This document shows, in pieces, positions 1 to 7,972 of a stretch of DNA of 50,177 nt. How positions within the stretch are numbered: position 1 is the stretch's first letter; every line of letters begins with the position of its first letter. The notes under the pieces are model-generated. The model ran no database searches. It had not been told where the DNA came from and saw only the letters and a program-made list of their open reading frames with translations. The position numbers were made by a program, and so were the translations under genes. Source of the stretch: a virus; IMG/VR virus record IMGVR_UViG_3300023082_000250, positions 1-50,177 of that record; one strand, written 5' to 3'.

Positions 1-192
1 TTGACCACGGCAGGTAATTACTGCTTCAGCTCGAACGATGCCCTGACATCGATCAGCTTACCGGCATTGACCACGGCAGGTAATTACTGCTTCAGCTCGA
101 ACGATGCCCTGACATCGATCAGCTTACCGGCATTGACCACGGCAGGTAATTACTGCTTCAGCTCGAACGATGCCCTGACATCGATCAGCTTA
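1..192 (+). repeat. Perfect 66-bp tandem repeat
   Basis: Copies start at 1, 67 and 133. The first two are identical over 66 bp, and the third matches for 60 bp before changing at about 193. The unit is a multiple of three, so copy-number change keeps the frame. The array probably continues to the left of the window. Confidence 0.95.
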
Positions 193-651
193 CGCAATAA
201 AGAATATAATGTGAAATCAGTTGACGGTACCTGCTATGTTGTTGTTGCCGAAAAAAGTTCCAAAGGAATTAAAATTTATACTGGTTACAACCTGGTTAAC
301 ATTTCAAATGGAATCCTGAACAAACAGGCCGCATTCGTTGCCGAGAAGGAAGGATTCTATGCGCATGGTGAGACGGTCAAAAAAGCGATATCCGATTTGC
401 AATTCAAGATTGTTGCTGAGAAACTTAGTAAAGAACCTATTCAGCCGGACACAATTATCACTGTCAATCATTATCGGCTGATCACGGGTGCATGTGAGAT
501 GGGAGTGAAGTCGTGGATGCAAAGCACGTTTACCGACAAGGAGTTCCTTGATATCTCCGAGAATGGTATAAAAGCCGAATTGTTGCTGCCGTTATTAAAG
601 CGAAATAAAGCATACGGGTTAGACAGGTTCAAATCTATGATCACCTTCTAA
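1..651 (+). CDS. Leucine-rich-repeat phage protein, 5' end missing
   Basis: The frame is open from the first base, so the true start lies outside the window and the TTG there is only a codon in a repeat. Residues 1-64 are almost three identical 22-residue repeats (TTAGNYCFSSNDALTSISLP), which fit the BspA-like/LRR_5 leucine-rich-repeat class. The remaining 150 residues form a separate domain without repeats, containing HGETVKKAISDLQFKI and ITGACEMGVKSWM. I associate this type of tail with Bacteroidota phage proteins but know no function. LRR_5 repeats usually bind proteins or cell surfaces. The next gene starts on the A of its stop codon (TAATG). Confidence 0.7.
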   Translation: MTTAGNYCFSSNDALTSISLPALTTAGNYCFSSNDALTSISLPALTTAGNYCFSSNDALTSISLRNKEYNVKSVDGTCYVVVAEKSSKGIKIYTGYNLVNISNGILNKQAAFVAEKEGFYAHGETVKKAISDLQFKIVAEKLSKEPIQPDTIITVNHYRLITGACEMGVKSWMQSTFTDKEFLDISENGIKAELLLPLLKRNKAYGLDRFKSMITF

Positions 652-785
652 TGGAAGATATCAAAGAATACGCTGCGCTGGTTGAGCGCATGCGGATTGC
701 TCAAAATGAGTATTTCCGAACCCGGGCCGGTAGCATACTGGCTGTCTCAAAAAGCATTGAGAAAAAAGTGGATGAGGCCACTTAA
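651..785 (+). CDS. Small hypothetical protein, 44 aa
   Basis: The start overlaps the preceding stop (TAATG), a common coupling in this genome. The 44-residue product begins MEDIKEYAALVERM, is charged and probably alpha-helical, and has no membrane segment or recognised motif. The tight coupling to the LRR gene is the main support that it is real. About 50 non-coding bases follow before the next gene. Confidence 0.55.
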   Translation: MEDIKEYAALVERMRIAQNEYFRTRAGSILAVSKSIEKKVDEAT

Positions 786-833
786 GATATCCTCGGACCA
801 GACAGAATTAAAAACCAAACTAAACTATTTTAA

Positions 834-1283
834 ATGAATATCCAAGAACTCGAACGCTCGCAAAAAATTTATGCCCAGATCAAAACTCTGAATACCGAAA
901 TCATCGAAATTGAAAAGGTTGCCATACTCATTGCAAACGGTAATGCTGAAGTGAACCTTTCTCTAAAAGTCACAGATACCACTCCAAAAAAGGATGACAA
1001 AGAAAAAGTTGAGTTTGATGAGGATGTATCCTTTAAATCATCTTTGGGGTCGGGTCTGAATTTTAGAATGGGGATCATAAATCCATGGGGGACTCAGGAA
1101 TCGTTATTTGAAAAAATGTATGGTAAAGGTGCAATATCTGAAGAGAAAGAATCTGGTACCAACTTAAAGGCATGTCTTTCTGAAAACCTATCACTGAATG
1201 TACTGGCAATTCTCCTGTACGATAAGCAGACCAGGAGAGACAAATTAATCAGGAACCTTAAACGCATAGGAGTAACTATATGA
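834..1283 (+). CDS. Hypothetical phage protein, 149 aa
   Basis: Not recognised. The first 40 residues look like a helix or coiled coil (LERSQKIYAQIKTLNTEIIE), followed by a Lys/Asp/Glu-rich stretch and a Gly-containing centre (SSLGSGLNFRMG). No signal peptide or catalytic motif is visible. Its end overlaps the next start by 4 nt, so the two are probably co-translated. Confidence 0.7.
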   Translation: MNIQELERSQKIYAQIKTLNTEIIEIEKVAILIANGNAEVNLSLKVTDTTPKKDDKEKVEFDEDVSFKSSLGSGLNFRMGIINPWGTQESLFEKMYGKGAISEEKESGTNLKACLSENLSLNVLAILLYDKQTRRDKLIRNLKRIGVTI

Positions 1284-1690
1284 AAACAATCACTCTTCAC
1301 AGCGGCATATATGCTGTAGATCCTATCCTCGACGGATTTGATATAGTTGAACGGCCATCAAGCAATGTATCTTTTATAGCGGTCTCCATGCTTGAACACA
1401 AGATGTATGTTCAGTTCTTACGAGGATCCGGATACATGTATTCAGAAGTGGATTACGATACGCTCTCATTTGCTCCAAAAGCCGCTAGTTTAGGTACATT
1501 TGTCAGGGCTAAATTGGTAAATCATTTTCCGAGCAATAAGCAGGAAAAGGCCTTGATTGAACTGATACCTCCGCTGATTATTACCGGTCCCATTACTGAC
1601 TTCCCTGATAAGTGCGAAAGGGGTAAGGTATTCGTAATGAGCGAAGGTGCAACGATCACATATATAGAACCGGAACAACCAGAATCATAA
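1280..1690 (+). CDS. Hypothetical phage protein, 136 aa
   Basis: Not recognised. It starts inside the last codons of the previous gene (ATGA overlap). The sequence looks beta-rich (HKMYVQFLRGSGYMYSEVDY) and soluble, without membrane segments or obvious catalytic residues. The central aromatic and glycine-containing strands could suit a small binding domain, but no function can be given. Confidence 0.7.
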   Translation: MKTITLHSGIYAVDPILDGFDIVERPSSNVSFIAVSMLEHKMYVQFLRGSGYMYSEVDYDTLSFAPKAASLGTFVRAKLVNHFPSNKQEKALIELIPPLIITGPITDFPDKCERGKVFVMSEGATITYIEPEQPES

Positions 1691-1709
1691 ACCTAAAAAC
1701 CACAATAAA

Positions 1710-2399
1710 ATGGGCTGCGATATCCATATGTACGCTGAAACGCGTAAAGACAAAAATTCCCCTTGGGAAAAAGTAGGGAGAGTATTTCCGAATGAGTACT
1801 ACAATCCAAAAGAAGTGAATACCATTGATGATGATGGATTTCAGTGGAACGCTGAATTTACTGAACATCCTTATGATGGACGAAACTACGATCTGTTTGC
1901 GATCCTTGCCAACGTGAGAAATGGACGCGGCTTTGCTGGAATCAAAACCGGTGAGGGATTCAATCCGATAGCTTTCCCAAAAGGCATTCCAAGTGATGTA
2001 TCTAATGAGGTGAGAGTAAATTTAAACAGTTACGGTGATGATGGTCATTCACATAGCTTTTACACACTACGGGAACTTAAGGATTTTGATTGGGGTCAAT
2101 TAACAATGCATAGAGGTGTAATAACATTGGAGGAATACCAAGCTTTAAAGTCTTCTGGTGAATCTGAACCAACATCATGGTGTGGAAGTGTTACAGGGCC
2201 AAAGATCGTAACTATCGACGAGGATGAAGTATTGGATTACACAAAAAAGCCATCCAATGATCTCATAATTTACGTCAATTATCATTGGGGAAGCATGTAC
2301 CATGAATCATGCGAGGTATTTATTACGCAAACCATCCCTGCTCTGGAAGCACTTGGTGATCCTGAGAATGTCAGGATTCTATTTTTCTTCGATAATTAA
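1710..2399 (+). CDS. MGCDIH-family phage protein, 229 aa
   Basis: The N-terminus MGCDIHMYAE, together with DLFAILANVRNGRGFAGI at about residues 60-78, marks a phage protein family I recognise but whose function is unknown to me. Cys3, His6 and several later His residues (HSHSF, HWGSMYHESC) hint at metal binding, which is inference. It stands alone between short gaps and is about 230 residues, in line with relatives as I remember them. Confidence 0.8.
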   Translation: MGCDIHMYAETRKDKNSPWEKVGRVFPNEYYNPKEVNTIDDDGFQWNAEFTEHPYDGRNYDLFAILANVRNGRGFAGIKTGEGFNPIAFPKGIPSDVSNEVRVNLNSYGDDGHSHSFYTLRELKDFDWGQLTMHRGVITLEEYQALKSSGESEPTSWCGSVTGPKIVTIDEDEVLDYTKKPSNDLIIYVNYHWGSMYHESCEVFITQTIPALEALGDPENVRILFFFDN

Positions 2400-2411
2400 T
2401 TAATCCAATAT

Positions 2412-3065
2412 ATGAAGTCAACAAAATCAATTACAAAAGAAGAGCTGAGCGATAAGATCGACGCAGCTGAGGAAAGTCATGAACTGGTGGCCGGTACCAA
2501 GATCAAAATCACTAAGGCTTCACTGGGTAAATCAGGTGTAAATGTGGAGTACTGGAAGGTCATTACCCGGGAGTTCCCAAACATTAAAGGAGAACTGGAA
2601 TTGAGACAGTATGAGAACCCTGGTAAAGAGCCTATTCCTTTTCTTCCACATCCGGATCTTTACGATGCATTTGATTTACTACGGGCACACCTTATTTTAG
2701 CTTGTCAGCAGAAAGAGGCATATGACACCTACGGTGAGTACATTTCTCCAAGCACATTTGAGCATTTCCAGGGTGAGGATTACGACAACCCATTGAGCAA
2801 ATTCAAAGTTACCGGTTTTGCCATCAATGACAGTGAGACTGGCGTAACGCTCACCGGCCACCGCTACACGCGTGGTAAAGGAAAGCTACCACTTGAGCAG
2901 TATGCAGACTTCCATGGCGGTGATGACGCCTATGAGTTCGGTGATGAGCTTTACCATGTGATCAAACACGTTCGCTCTGAAGTCCTGGCTTACTATCTGG
3001 GTAAAGTTGCCCCGGATAACCAGTACAGCCTTGAATTCGATGAAGCTGGTGAAGACATGAATTAG
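2412..3065 (+). CDS. Hypothetical phage protein, 217 aa
   Basis: Not recognised by function. It is a soluble, acidic protein. The middle (ERYEN-like region, then DLYDAFDLLRAHLILACQQ) is probably helical, and the second half carries FKVTGFAINDSETGVTLTGH, which reads as beta strands. It is the last gene before the first ATGCAT-type intergenic site and probably ends the leftmost transcription unit. Confidence 0.75.
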   Translation: MKSTKSITKEELSDKIDAAEESHELVAGTKIKITKASLGKSGVNVEYWKVITREFPNIKGELELRQYENPGKEPIPFLPHPDLYDAFDLLRAHLILACQQKEAYDTYGEYISPSTFEHFQGEDYDNPLSKFKVTGFAINDSETGVTLTGHRYTRGKGKLPLEQYADFHGGDDAYEFGDELYHVIKHVRSEVLAYYLGKVAPDNQYSLEFDEAGEDMN

Positions 3066-3080
3066 TCTATTCTTTAAAAC

Positions 3081-3116
3081 GGTAATATGCGTAAAGGTGA
3101 CTTAACGCATATTACC
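3081..3116 (+). promoter_or_regulatory. ATGCAT-type operator with perfect 12-bp arms
   Basis: GGTAATATGCGT (3081-3092) and ACGCATATTACC (3105-3116) are exact reverse complements separated by 12 nt. The core ATGCGT-N12-ACGCAT (3087-3110) matches five other intergenic sites at the same 18-bp spacing. It sits just before the helicase operon. No TAnnTTTG follows. It could act as an operator or as an RNA hairpin. Confidence 0.75.
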
Positions 3117-3131
3117 TTAAACCAATCCAAA

Positions 3132-3356
3132 ATGACTACATACCATTTAGAAACAAAAATTGAAACACTTCTTTGCTGGACTGATTCCGAGCTGCAAGAA
3201 GTGTTTGGCGGCTTCGGTCCTGATATCAGATTGGAACTTAGAATAAGATTGGCCGCTGGTGAAAAAAAGATTGGTTCGATTGATTGCCAAGGTTTTGATC
3301 CAGTAACAGGTTGCCCTGGCCACGAAGCAAAGGAGGTGTTAGATGGAACAGCATAA
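3132..3356 (+). CDS. Small hypothetical protein, 74 aa
   Basis: The open frame extends upstream to 3087, but that would translate the palindrome, so the ATG at 3132 (MTTYHLETKIETLLCW) is chosen. The same spacer wording (TTAAACCAA..) precedes the ATG at 5324. The product is helical at the N-terminus and then glycine-rich, with two Cys residues in the last third (IDCQGFDPVTGCPG). No function is recognised. It overlaps the next gene by 14 nt. Confidence 0.65.
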   Translation: MTTYHLETKIETLLCWTDSELQEVFGGFGPDIRLELRIRLAAGEKKIGSIDCQGFDPVTGCPGHEAKEVLDGTA

Positions 3357-3579
3357 AAGGCCATGGAACCCGACACTGATTGTAGTGGCAAAAGAACCCG
3401 ATGAAGATCTTACCGGAAAAGAAAGAAGAGCACTACAAGCCGACGTTCGTTACTGGAAGGATTCATCCAAGCATAAAGATGAGGATCTGAAATACAAAAA
3501 TAATCAAATCAGGGGCTTAAAGGCCCATATAACCAGGCTGCAAGCGGCACTTCACAAGAAAGGAGTTTACAAAATATGA
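3343..3579 (+). CDS. Small coiled-coil protein, 78 aa
   Basis: Most of the sequence after residue 25 is charged and helical (KERRALQADVRYWKDSSKHK, then NNQIRGLKAHITRLQAALHK), consistent with a coiled coil. It overlaps the genes on both sides: 14 nt upstream and an ATGA overlap with the helicase downstream. It is therefore probably translated with the helicase and may be an accessory, although that is inference. Confidence 0.65.
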   Translation: MEQHKRPWNPTLIVVAKEPDEDLTGKERRALQADVRYWKDSSKHKDEDLKYKNNQIRGLKAHITRLQAALHKKGVYKI

Positions 3580-5285
3580 GCGTAGGAACCATCATGCAAG
3601 TCGGCAACGTTTACCAGATAGAATTTGCCTACCGACCAAAGATCACCGATGCCGTGAAGTTGCTGCCAGATCGTAGGTTCATTTATGATTCAAAAATATG
3701 GACGGTACCCGTTCAGTATTCTGCAGTAGTAAGGGAGTTCGCCAAAAAGTACGATCTGGAGTTTAATGTTGAAACCGGCATAGAACCTGAAACCAACTTC
3801 GTTATTCCTGATCTTCCTGAATTGGAAATCGATATTCCTACCAAAAGGCCGATGTTGCCATGGCAGCCGCCCGGTGTAGCTTACATATTAAAGCACCGCA
3901 GGGTTATTGTAGGTGATGATATGGGCCTCGGGAAAACCAGTCAGGCGATCATAGCAATTGAAGGACTGAGCCAGATGGGTGAGGCTTCTTATCCATGCCT
4001 GATCATATGCCCATCTGCTGTAAAAGAGAACTGGGTAAAGGAAATCAACCAGAATATCAACAAAAAGGGATTGGTACTCCAAAACAGCATCAAGAATACT
4101 TTCATGGAATATTTTAGGGTAGGGATGAGCCAGTTCTTTGTGGTAAATTTTGAATCCCTTAAAAAATACTTTGTTGACCATATTGATGATCCTGGCACTG
4201 ATAAAAATGGACGTAAGCTTCCACTGAAGCTGGCACACATTCATTTCAAGCAGAAGTACGTGGAGTTTTTCAAGGCAATTATTATTGATGAGTCCCATAA
4301 GATTAAAAGCATCAACACGCTGAACTGTAAATTAAGTAAGGGCTTGAGTATTGGTAAAGAAACCATTTTGCTGCTGACCGGTACCCCTATTGTAAATAAG
4401 CCTATGGATTTGGTTTCACAGCTTGGAGTAATGAATAGGATGGGCGATTTTGGAGGCTTCACATACTTTAAAAAGCGTTATTGCTCTGGTCCAAAAGAAG
4501 CAAGTAATTTGAAAGAGCTCAATTACAAGCTGAACATGATCTGCTTTTACCGCCGAAACAAAACTGATCCGGATATCAAAAAATTCTTACCGGATAAAGC
4601 GCGCCAGGTTATTCAATGTGAACTGGATCCTGTGCACCGGAGGGAATACAACCACGCTCAGGCTGATTTAGAATCTTATATGATCAATATCAAAAAGCAG
4701 TCTGAAGAATCGGTACAGAAGTCCATGAAGGGGGAGGTGATGGTGAGAATCGGGATCCTGAAGAATATCAGCGCGCGGGGAAAACTGCAAGATGCATTTT
4801 CTTTCATTCAGGATATCATCGACAATGGACAGAAGATCGTCGTATTTGCCAGTCTGAAGGAAGTAATTGCCAAGGTGCAGGAGAAGTTTCCGAGATCAGT
4901 GCGTATCACAGGTGCCGAGGATGGAGTTCAAAAGCAAGCTGCAGTGGAACGTTTCAAATCAGATCCGAAAATTGATGTCATTGTATTGAATCTGAAAGCG
5001 GGGGGTACCGGCGTTGATGGCCTGCAGAATGTATCCACTCAGATTTGCTTCATTGAATTTGGATGGCATGCTGCAATCATGGATCAGGCAGAAGATCGCT
5101 TATACCGTACCGGCCAGCACTCCAATGTCATGTGCACCTATTTCCTCGGAAAGAATACGATCGATGAGTGGAACTACAAGCTGATTAACAGCAAACGTGA
5201 AATTGCCAATACGGTAACTGGCAGTGAAGATATGACTGAAGAGACGCTTGTTGATAGCGTAATGTCCCTTTTTTCAAAGCAGTAA
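3576..5285 (+). CDS. SNF2-family DNA helicase/translocase
   Basis: This is a superfamily 2 ATPase of the SNF2/SMARCAL1 kind, 569 aa. Walker A is DDMGLGKT (114-121), motif II is DESH (238-241), motif III is LTGTP (267-271). The C-terminal RecA-like domain has LNLKAGGTGVDGL (471-483) and the motif VI arginine pair in QAEDRLYRTGQ (504-514). Residues 10-65 resemble the small HARP-like domain that precedes such ATPases. Proteins of this class move along or remodel duplex DNA. In phages they occur in replication and recombination blocks. It overlaps the coiled-coil gene by 4 nt and lies upstream of a second, divergent helicase. Confidence 0.9.
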   Translation: MSVGTIMQVGNVYQIEFAYRPKITDAVKLLPDRRFIYDSKIWTVPVQYSAVVREFAKKYDLEFNVETGIEPETNFVIPDLPELEIDIPTKRPMLPWQPPGVAYILKHRRVIVGDDMGLGKTSQAIIAIEGLSQMGEASYPCLIICPSAVKENWVKEINQNINKKGLVLQNSIKNTFMEYFRVGMSQFFVVNFESLKKYFVDHIDDPGTDKNGRKLPLKLAHIHFKQKYVEFFKAIIIDESHKIKSINTLNCKLSKGLSIGKETILLLTGTPIVNKPMDLVSQLGVMNRMGDFGGFTYFKKRYCSGPKEASNLKELNYKLNMICFYRRNKTDPDIKKFLPDKARQVIQCELDPVHRREYNHAQADLESYMINIKKQSEESVQKSMKGEVMVRIGILKNISARGKLQDAFSFIQDIIDNGQKIVVFASLKEVIAKVQEKFPRSVRITGAEDGVQKQAAVERFKSDPKIDVIVLNLKAGGTGVDGLQNVSTQICFIEFGWHAAIMDQAEDRLYRTGQHSNVMCTYFLGKNTIDEWNYKLINSKREIANTVTGSEDMTEETLVDSVMSLFSKQ

Positions 5286-5286
5286 T

Positions 5287-5310
5287 ATGCATAAAAGTTA
5301 ATCATTGCAT
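5287..5310 (+). promoter_or_regulatory. ATGCAT-N12-TTGCAT operator site
   Basis: ATGCAT at 5287 and TTGCAT at 5305 keep the 18-bp spacing of the set. The site starts right after the helicase stop codon and lies 13 bp before the next ATG. No TAnnTTTG element is visible after it, so it may act within an operon or with a weaker promoter. Confidence 0.65.
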
Positions 5311-5323
5311 TAAACCAAATCAA

Positions 5324-7972
5324 ATGTTATACGAAGATTATTTAAAAAGCAAGGTACGCCTTGCACAAAGTACAGGCTTTACGATTGAAGACAGCGAAAT
5401 AAACCCAGCTCTCAAACCTCACAATAGGTTGATGGTAAAATGGATGGTTGAGGGAGGAAGGAGAGCATGCTTCGCAAATTTTGGTCTACACAAAACTGTC
5501 ACTCAGTTAGAAGTCAACCGGATTATTTTAACCAAAACAGGAGGAAGAGGTTTGATAATCGCCCCTTTAGGTGTTCGTGCTGAATTTATCAAGGATGCAA
5601 TTAATATTCTGGGATGGGAAACGCCACCAAAGTTTGTTCGCAGAATTGAGGAATGTGAGGAAACAGGGATCTATCTGACGAATTATGAAACTGTCCGTGA
5701 CGGAAAATTAGACCCGCGCCTATTCAGCGTAGCCTGCCTTGATGAAGCGTCAATACTCAGGGGTTTGGGCGGCTCAAAAACATTCAGGGAATTCATGAGA
5801 TTATTCACCGGTGATGCCGGTCCTAACCGAAACAGGCGAGGTACTGATGTGGTACCCTATCGTTTTGTTGCAACTGCTACACCATCACCAAACGAATATA
5901 TTGAGTTGCTGGCTTACGCTGATTTCTTAGGGGTGATGGATGTCAGCCAGGCTAAAACCAGATTCTTCAAACGCGACAGTACAAAAGCCGATAACCTGAA
6001 GATCTATTCACACAAGGAAGAAGAGTTCTGGTTGTGGGTTGCCAGCTGGGCGCTATTCGTTACAAAGCCTTCAGATCTTACTGGTGATAATAAAGATGAT
6101 GAAGGGTACATACTTCCACCTCTGGATGTCCGCTGGCATGAGATATCATCGGATCATTCAAAAGCTGGTGTGGAACGTAGCGGCCAGTTCAAAGCATTTG
6201 CCGAAACAGCGATCGGGCTGGAAGGATCTGCCAAAGAAAAGAGGCTAAGTCTGACGAATCGTATTGCTAAAATGTATGACCTGTACCAGGAAGATCCTGA
6301 AGCACATATAATCCTATGGCATGATCTGGAAGACGAGCGTAGGATGATAGAGAAGATGTTTCCAGACTCCAAATCTGTTTTCGGTAGTCAGCCGCTGGAG
6401 ATCAGGGAAGTTATTGTTTCTGATTTTTCAACTGGCAATTTAAAGCAGTTGGCAGGTAAACCGTCCATGCTTGGTTCAGGTACGAACTTGCAGAAGTTTT
6501 GCAGCTGGGCAATTTACTCAGGTATCGGATTTAAGTTCAATGATTTCATCCAATCAATTCACAGGCTATTGCGCTTCGGACAGCCAGGTATCGTTCGAAT
6601 AGATCTGATTTATACAGAATCAGAGAGACAAATCAGGAAGCAGCTTGAAAGAAAATGGCAGCAACACAATTTAATGGTTAACAAGATGATTGATATCGTA
6701 AAACAATACGGCCTGTCCCATGCGGCTATGGCCCAAATGCTGACCCGGAAAATGGGCGTAGACAGACTCGAGGTTTCCGGTGACAGTTTCACTTATGTAA
6801 ATAGTGATAACGTTCTGGAACTTCCGAAAATAGAATCAGACTCAGTGGGATTGATCTTGACTTCTATACCATTTGCTACCCAATACGAGTATTCCCCAAA
6901 CTATGCAGATTACGGGCATTCTGAAAGCAATGAGGAGTTCTTCCAGCAAATGGATTACTCAACTCCAGAAGCGTTGCGCGTTTTAATGCCGGGGCGGATT
7001 GCAGCCATACATGTGAAGGACCGCATCATCCCGGGCGGCATCAATGGTCTTGGATTTCAAACGGTATACCCATTTCATATAGACGTAATACAGCATTACA
7101 CGAAACATGGTTTCAACTACATTGGAATGAAAACCATTGTTACCGATGTAGTTCGAGAAAACAGCCAGACCTACCGGTTAGGATGGACTGAACAGTGCAA
7201 GGATGGTTCCAAAATGGGAGTAGGGATGCCTGAATACCTGCTGCTATTCCGTAAGGCCCCAACGGACAATTCAAATGCCTATGCGGATATCCCTGTCGTG
7301 AAGCAAAAGAGAGAGTTCGACAAGAAAGCTGGGGACTTTACCAGTAAAGGATATTCACGGGCCAGGTGGCAGATGGACGCTCATGGATTTACCCGCAGCT
7401 GTGGGGATCGGCTTTTGGATCCTAATGAGGTTGCAAAGCTGGAATCTGATGCTATATTCAAATTATTCAAAACACATAGCTTAACTGAAATATGGGATTT
7501 TGAACAGGTTGTAAAGATAGCGGAAACTGTTGAGGCTCAGGGAAAGTTGCCCCCGGGATTTATGCTCCTGCAGCCTCAAAGCTGGACGACAGAGGTGTGG
7601 ACTGACGTCACACGGATGCTTACCTTAAACGGTTCCCAATGGAGCAATGGCCGGGAAGCACACGTGTGCCCGATGCAATTCGATATTGCCGATCGCGTGA
7701 TTGAACAGATGAGCAATCCTGGTGATCTTGTTTTGGATTACTTTGGTGGTTTGGGGACCGTGCCGCTTAGGGCGATTAAGAAAGGTCGCAAAGGTTACGG
7801 TATCGAATTGAACCCTATATATTTTCTTGATGCTGTCAGCTATTTGAAAGCAGAGGAATTGAAGCAGAATATCCCTACACTTTTTGATATGATTGAAGAT
7901 CTGAAAGATGACGGTGAAGAGGCGATGATCAGTGCTTTCAGCGATGCAGTTAAACAGGAGGGAGCAGCATAA
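5324..7972 (+). CDS. Helicase-like ATPase fused to an amino-DNA methyltransferase
   Basis: 882 aa in two parts. Residues 35-430 look like an SF2 helicase: FANFGLHKT (50-58) in the Walker A place, DEAS (140-143), TATPSPN (184-190) and HRLLRFGQ (413-420) as motif VI. The usual glycine before the Walker A lysine is His56, so ATP binding may be altered. Residues 485-840 are an N6-adenine/N4-cytosine methyltransferase: TSIPF (513-517) as a variant of the (D/N/S)PP(Y/F) catalytic motif, and DYFGGLGT (805-812) plus GIELN (826-830) for AdoMet binding. The order catalytic motif first, AdoMet motif last fits the beta class. It may couple translocation with methylation to guard phage DNA. TAATG links it to the next methyltransferase. 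Confidence 0.87.
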   Translation: MLYEDYLKSKVRLAQSTGFTIEDSEINPALKPHNRLMVKWMVEGGRRACFANFGLHKTVTQLEVNRIILTKTGGRGLIIAPLGVRAEFIKDAINILGWETPPKFVRRIEECEETGIYLTNYETVRDGKLDPRLFSVACLDEASILRGLGGSKTFREFMRLFTGDAGPNRNRRGTDVVPYRFVATATPSPNEYIELLAYADFLGVMDVSQAKTRFFKRDSTKADNLKIYSHKEEEFWLWVASWALFVTKPSDLTGDNKDDEGYILPPLDVRWHEISSDHSKAGVERSGQFKAFAETAIGLEGSAKEKRLSLTNRIAKMYDLYQEDPEAHIILWHDLEDERRMIEKMFPDSKSVFGSQPLEIREVIVSDFSTGNLKQLAGKPSMLGSGTNLQKFCSWAIYSGIGFKFNDFIQSIHRLLRFGQPGIVRIDLIYTESERQIRKQLERKWQQHNLMVNKMIDIVKQYGLSHAAMAQMLTRKMGVDRLEVSGDSFTYVNSDNVLELPKIESDSVGLILTSIPFATQYEYSPNYADYGHSESNEEFFQQMDYSTPEALRVLMPGRIAAIHVKDRIIPGGINGLGFQTVYPFHIDVIQHYTKHGFNYIGMKTIVTDVVRENSQTYRLGWTEQCKDGSKMGVGMPEYLLLFRKAPTDNSNAYADIPVVKQKREFDKKAGDFTSKGYSRARWQMDAHGFTRSCGDRLLDPNEVAKLESDAIFKLFKTHSLTEIWDFEQVVKIAETVEAQGKLPPGFMLLQPQSWTTEVWTDVTRMLTLNGSQWSNGREAHVCPMQFDIADRVIEQMSNPGDLVLDYFGGLGTVPLRAIKKGRKGYGIELNPIYFLDAVSYLKAEELKQNIPTLFDMIEDLKDDGEEAMISAFSDAVKQEGAA

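Noticed and set aside
1-192. CRISPR array from the regular repeats
   Set aside because: The 66-bp units are directly adjacent, with no spacers, and are coding in frame.
3087-3131. Upstream extension of the 74-aa gene from the ATG at 3087
   Set aside because: It would translate the perfect palindrome of the regulatory site. The later ATG at 3132 fits the spacing of the next operon.
3888-4298. Reverse-strand 136-aa open frame in the helicase gene
   Set aside because: It lies fully opposite a gene with complete helicase motifs and its own product shows no motif.
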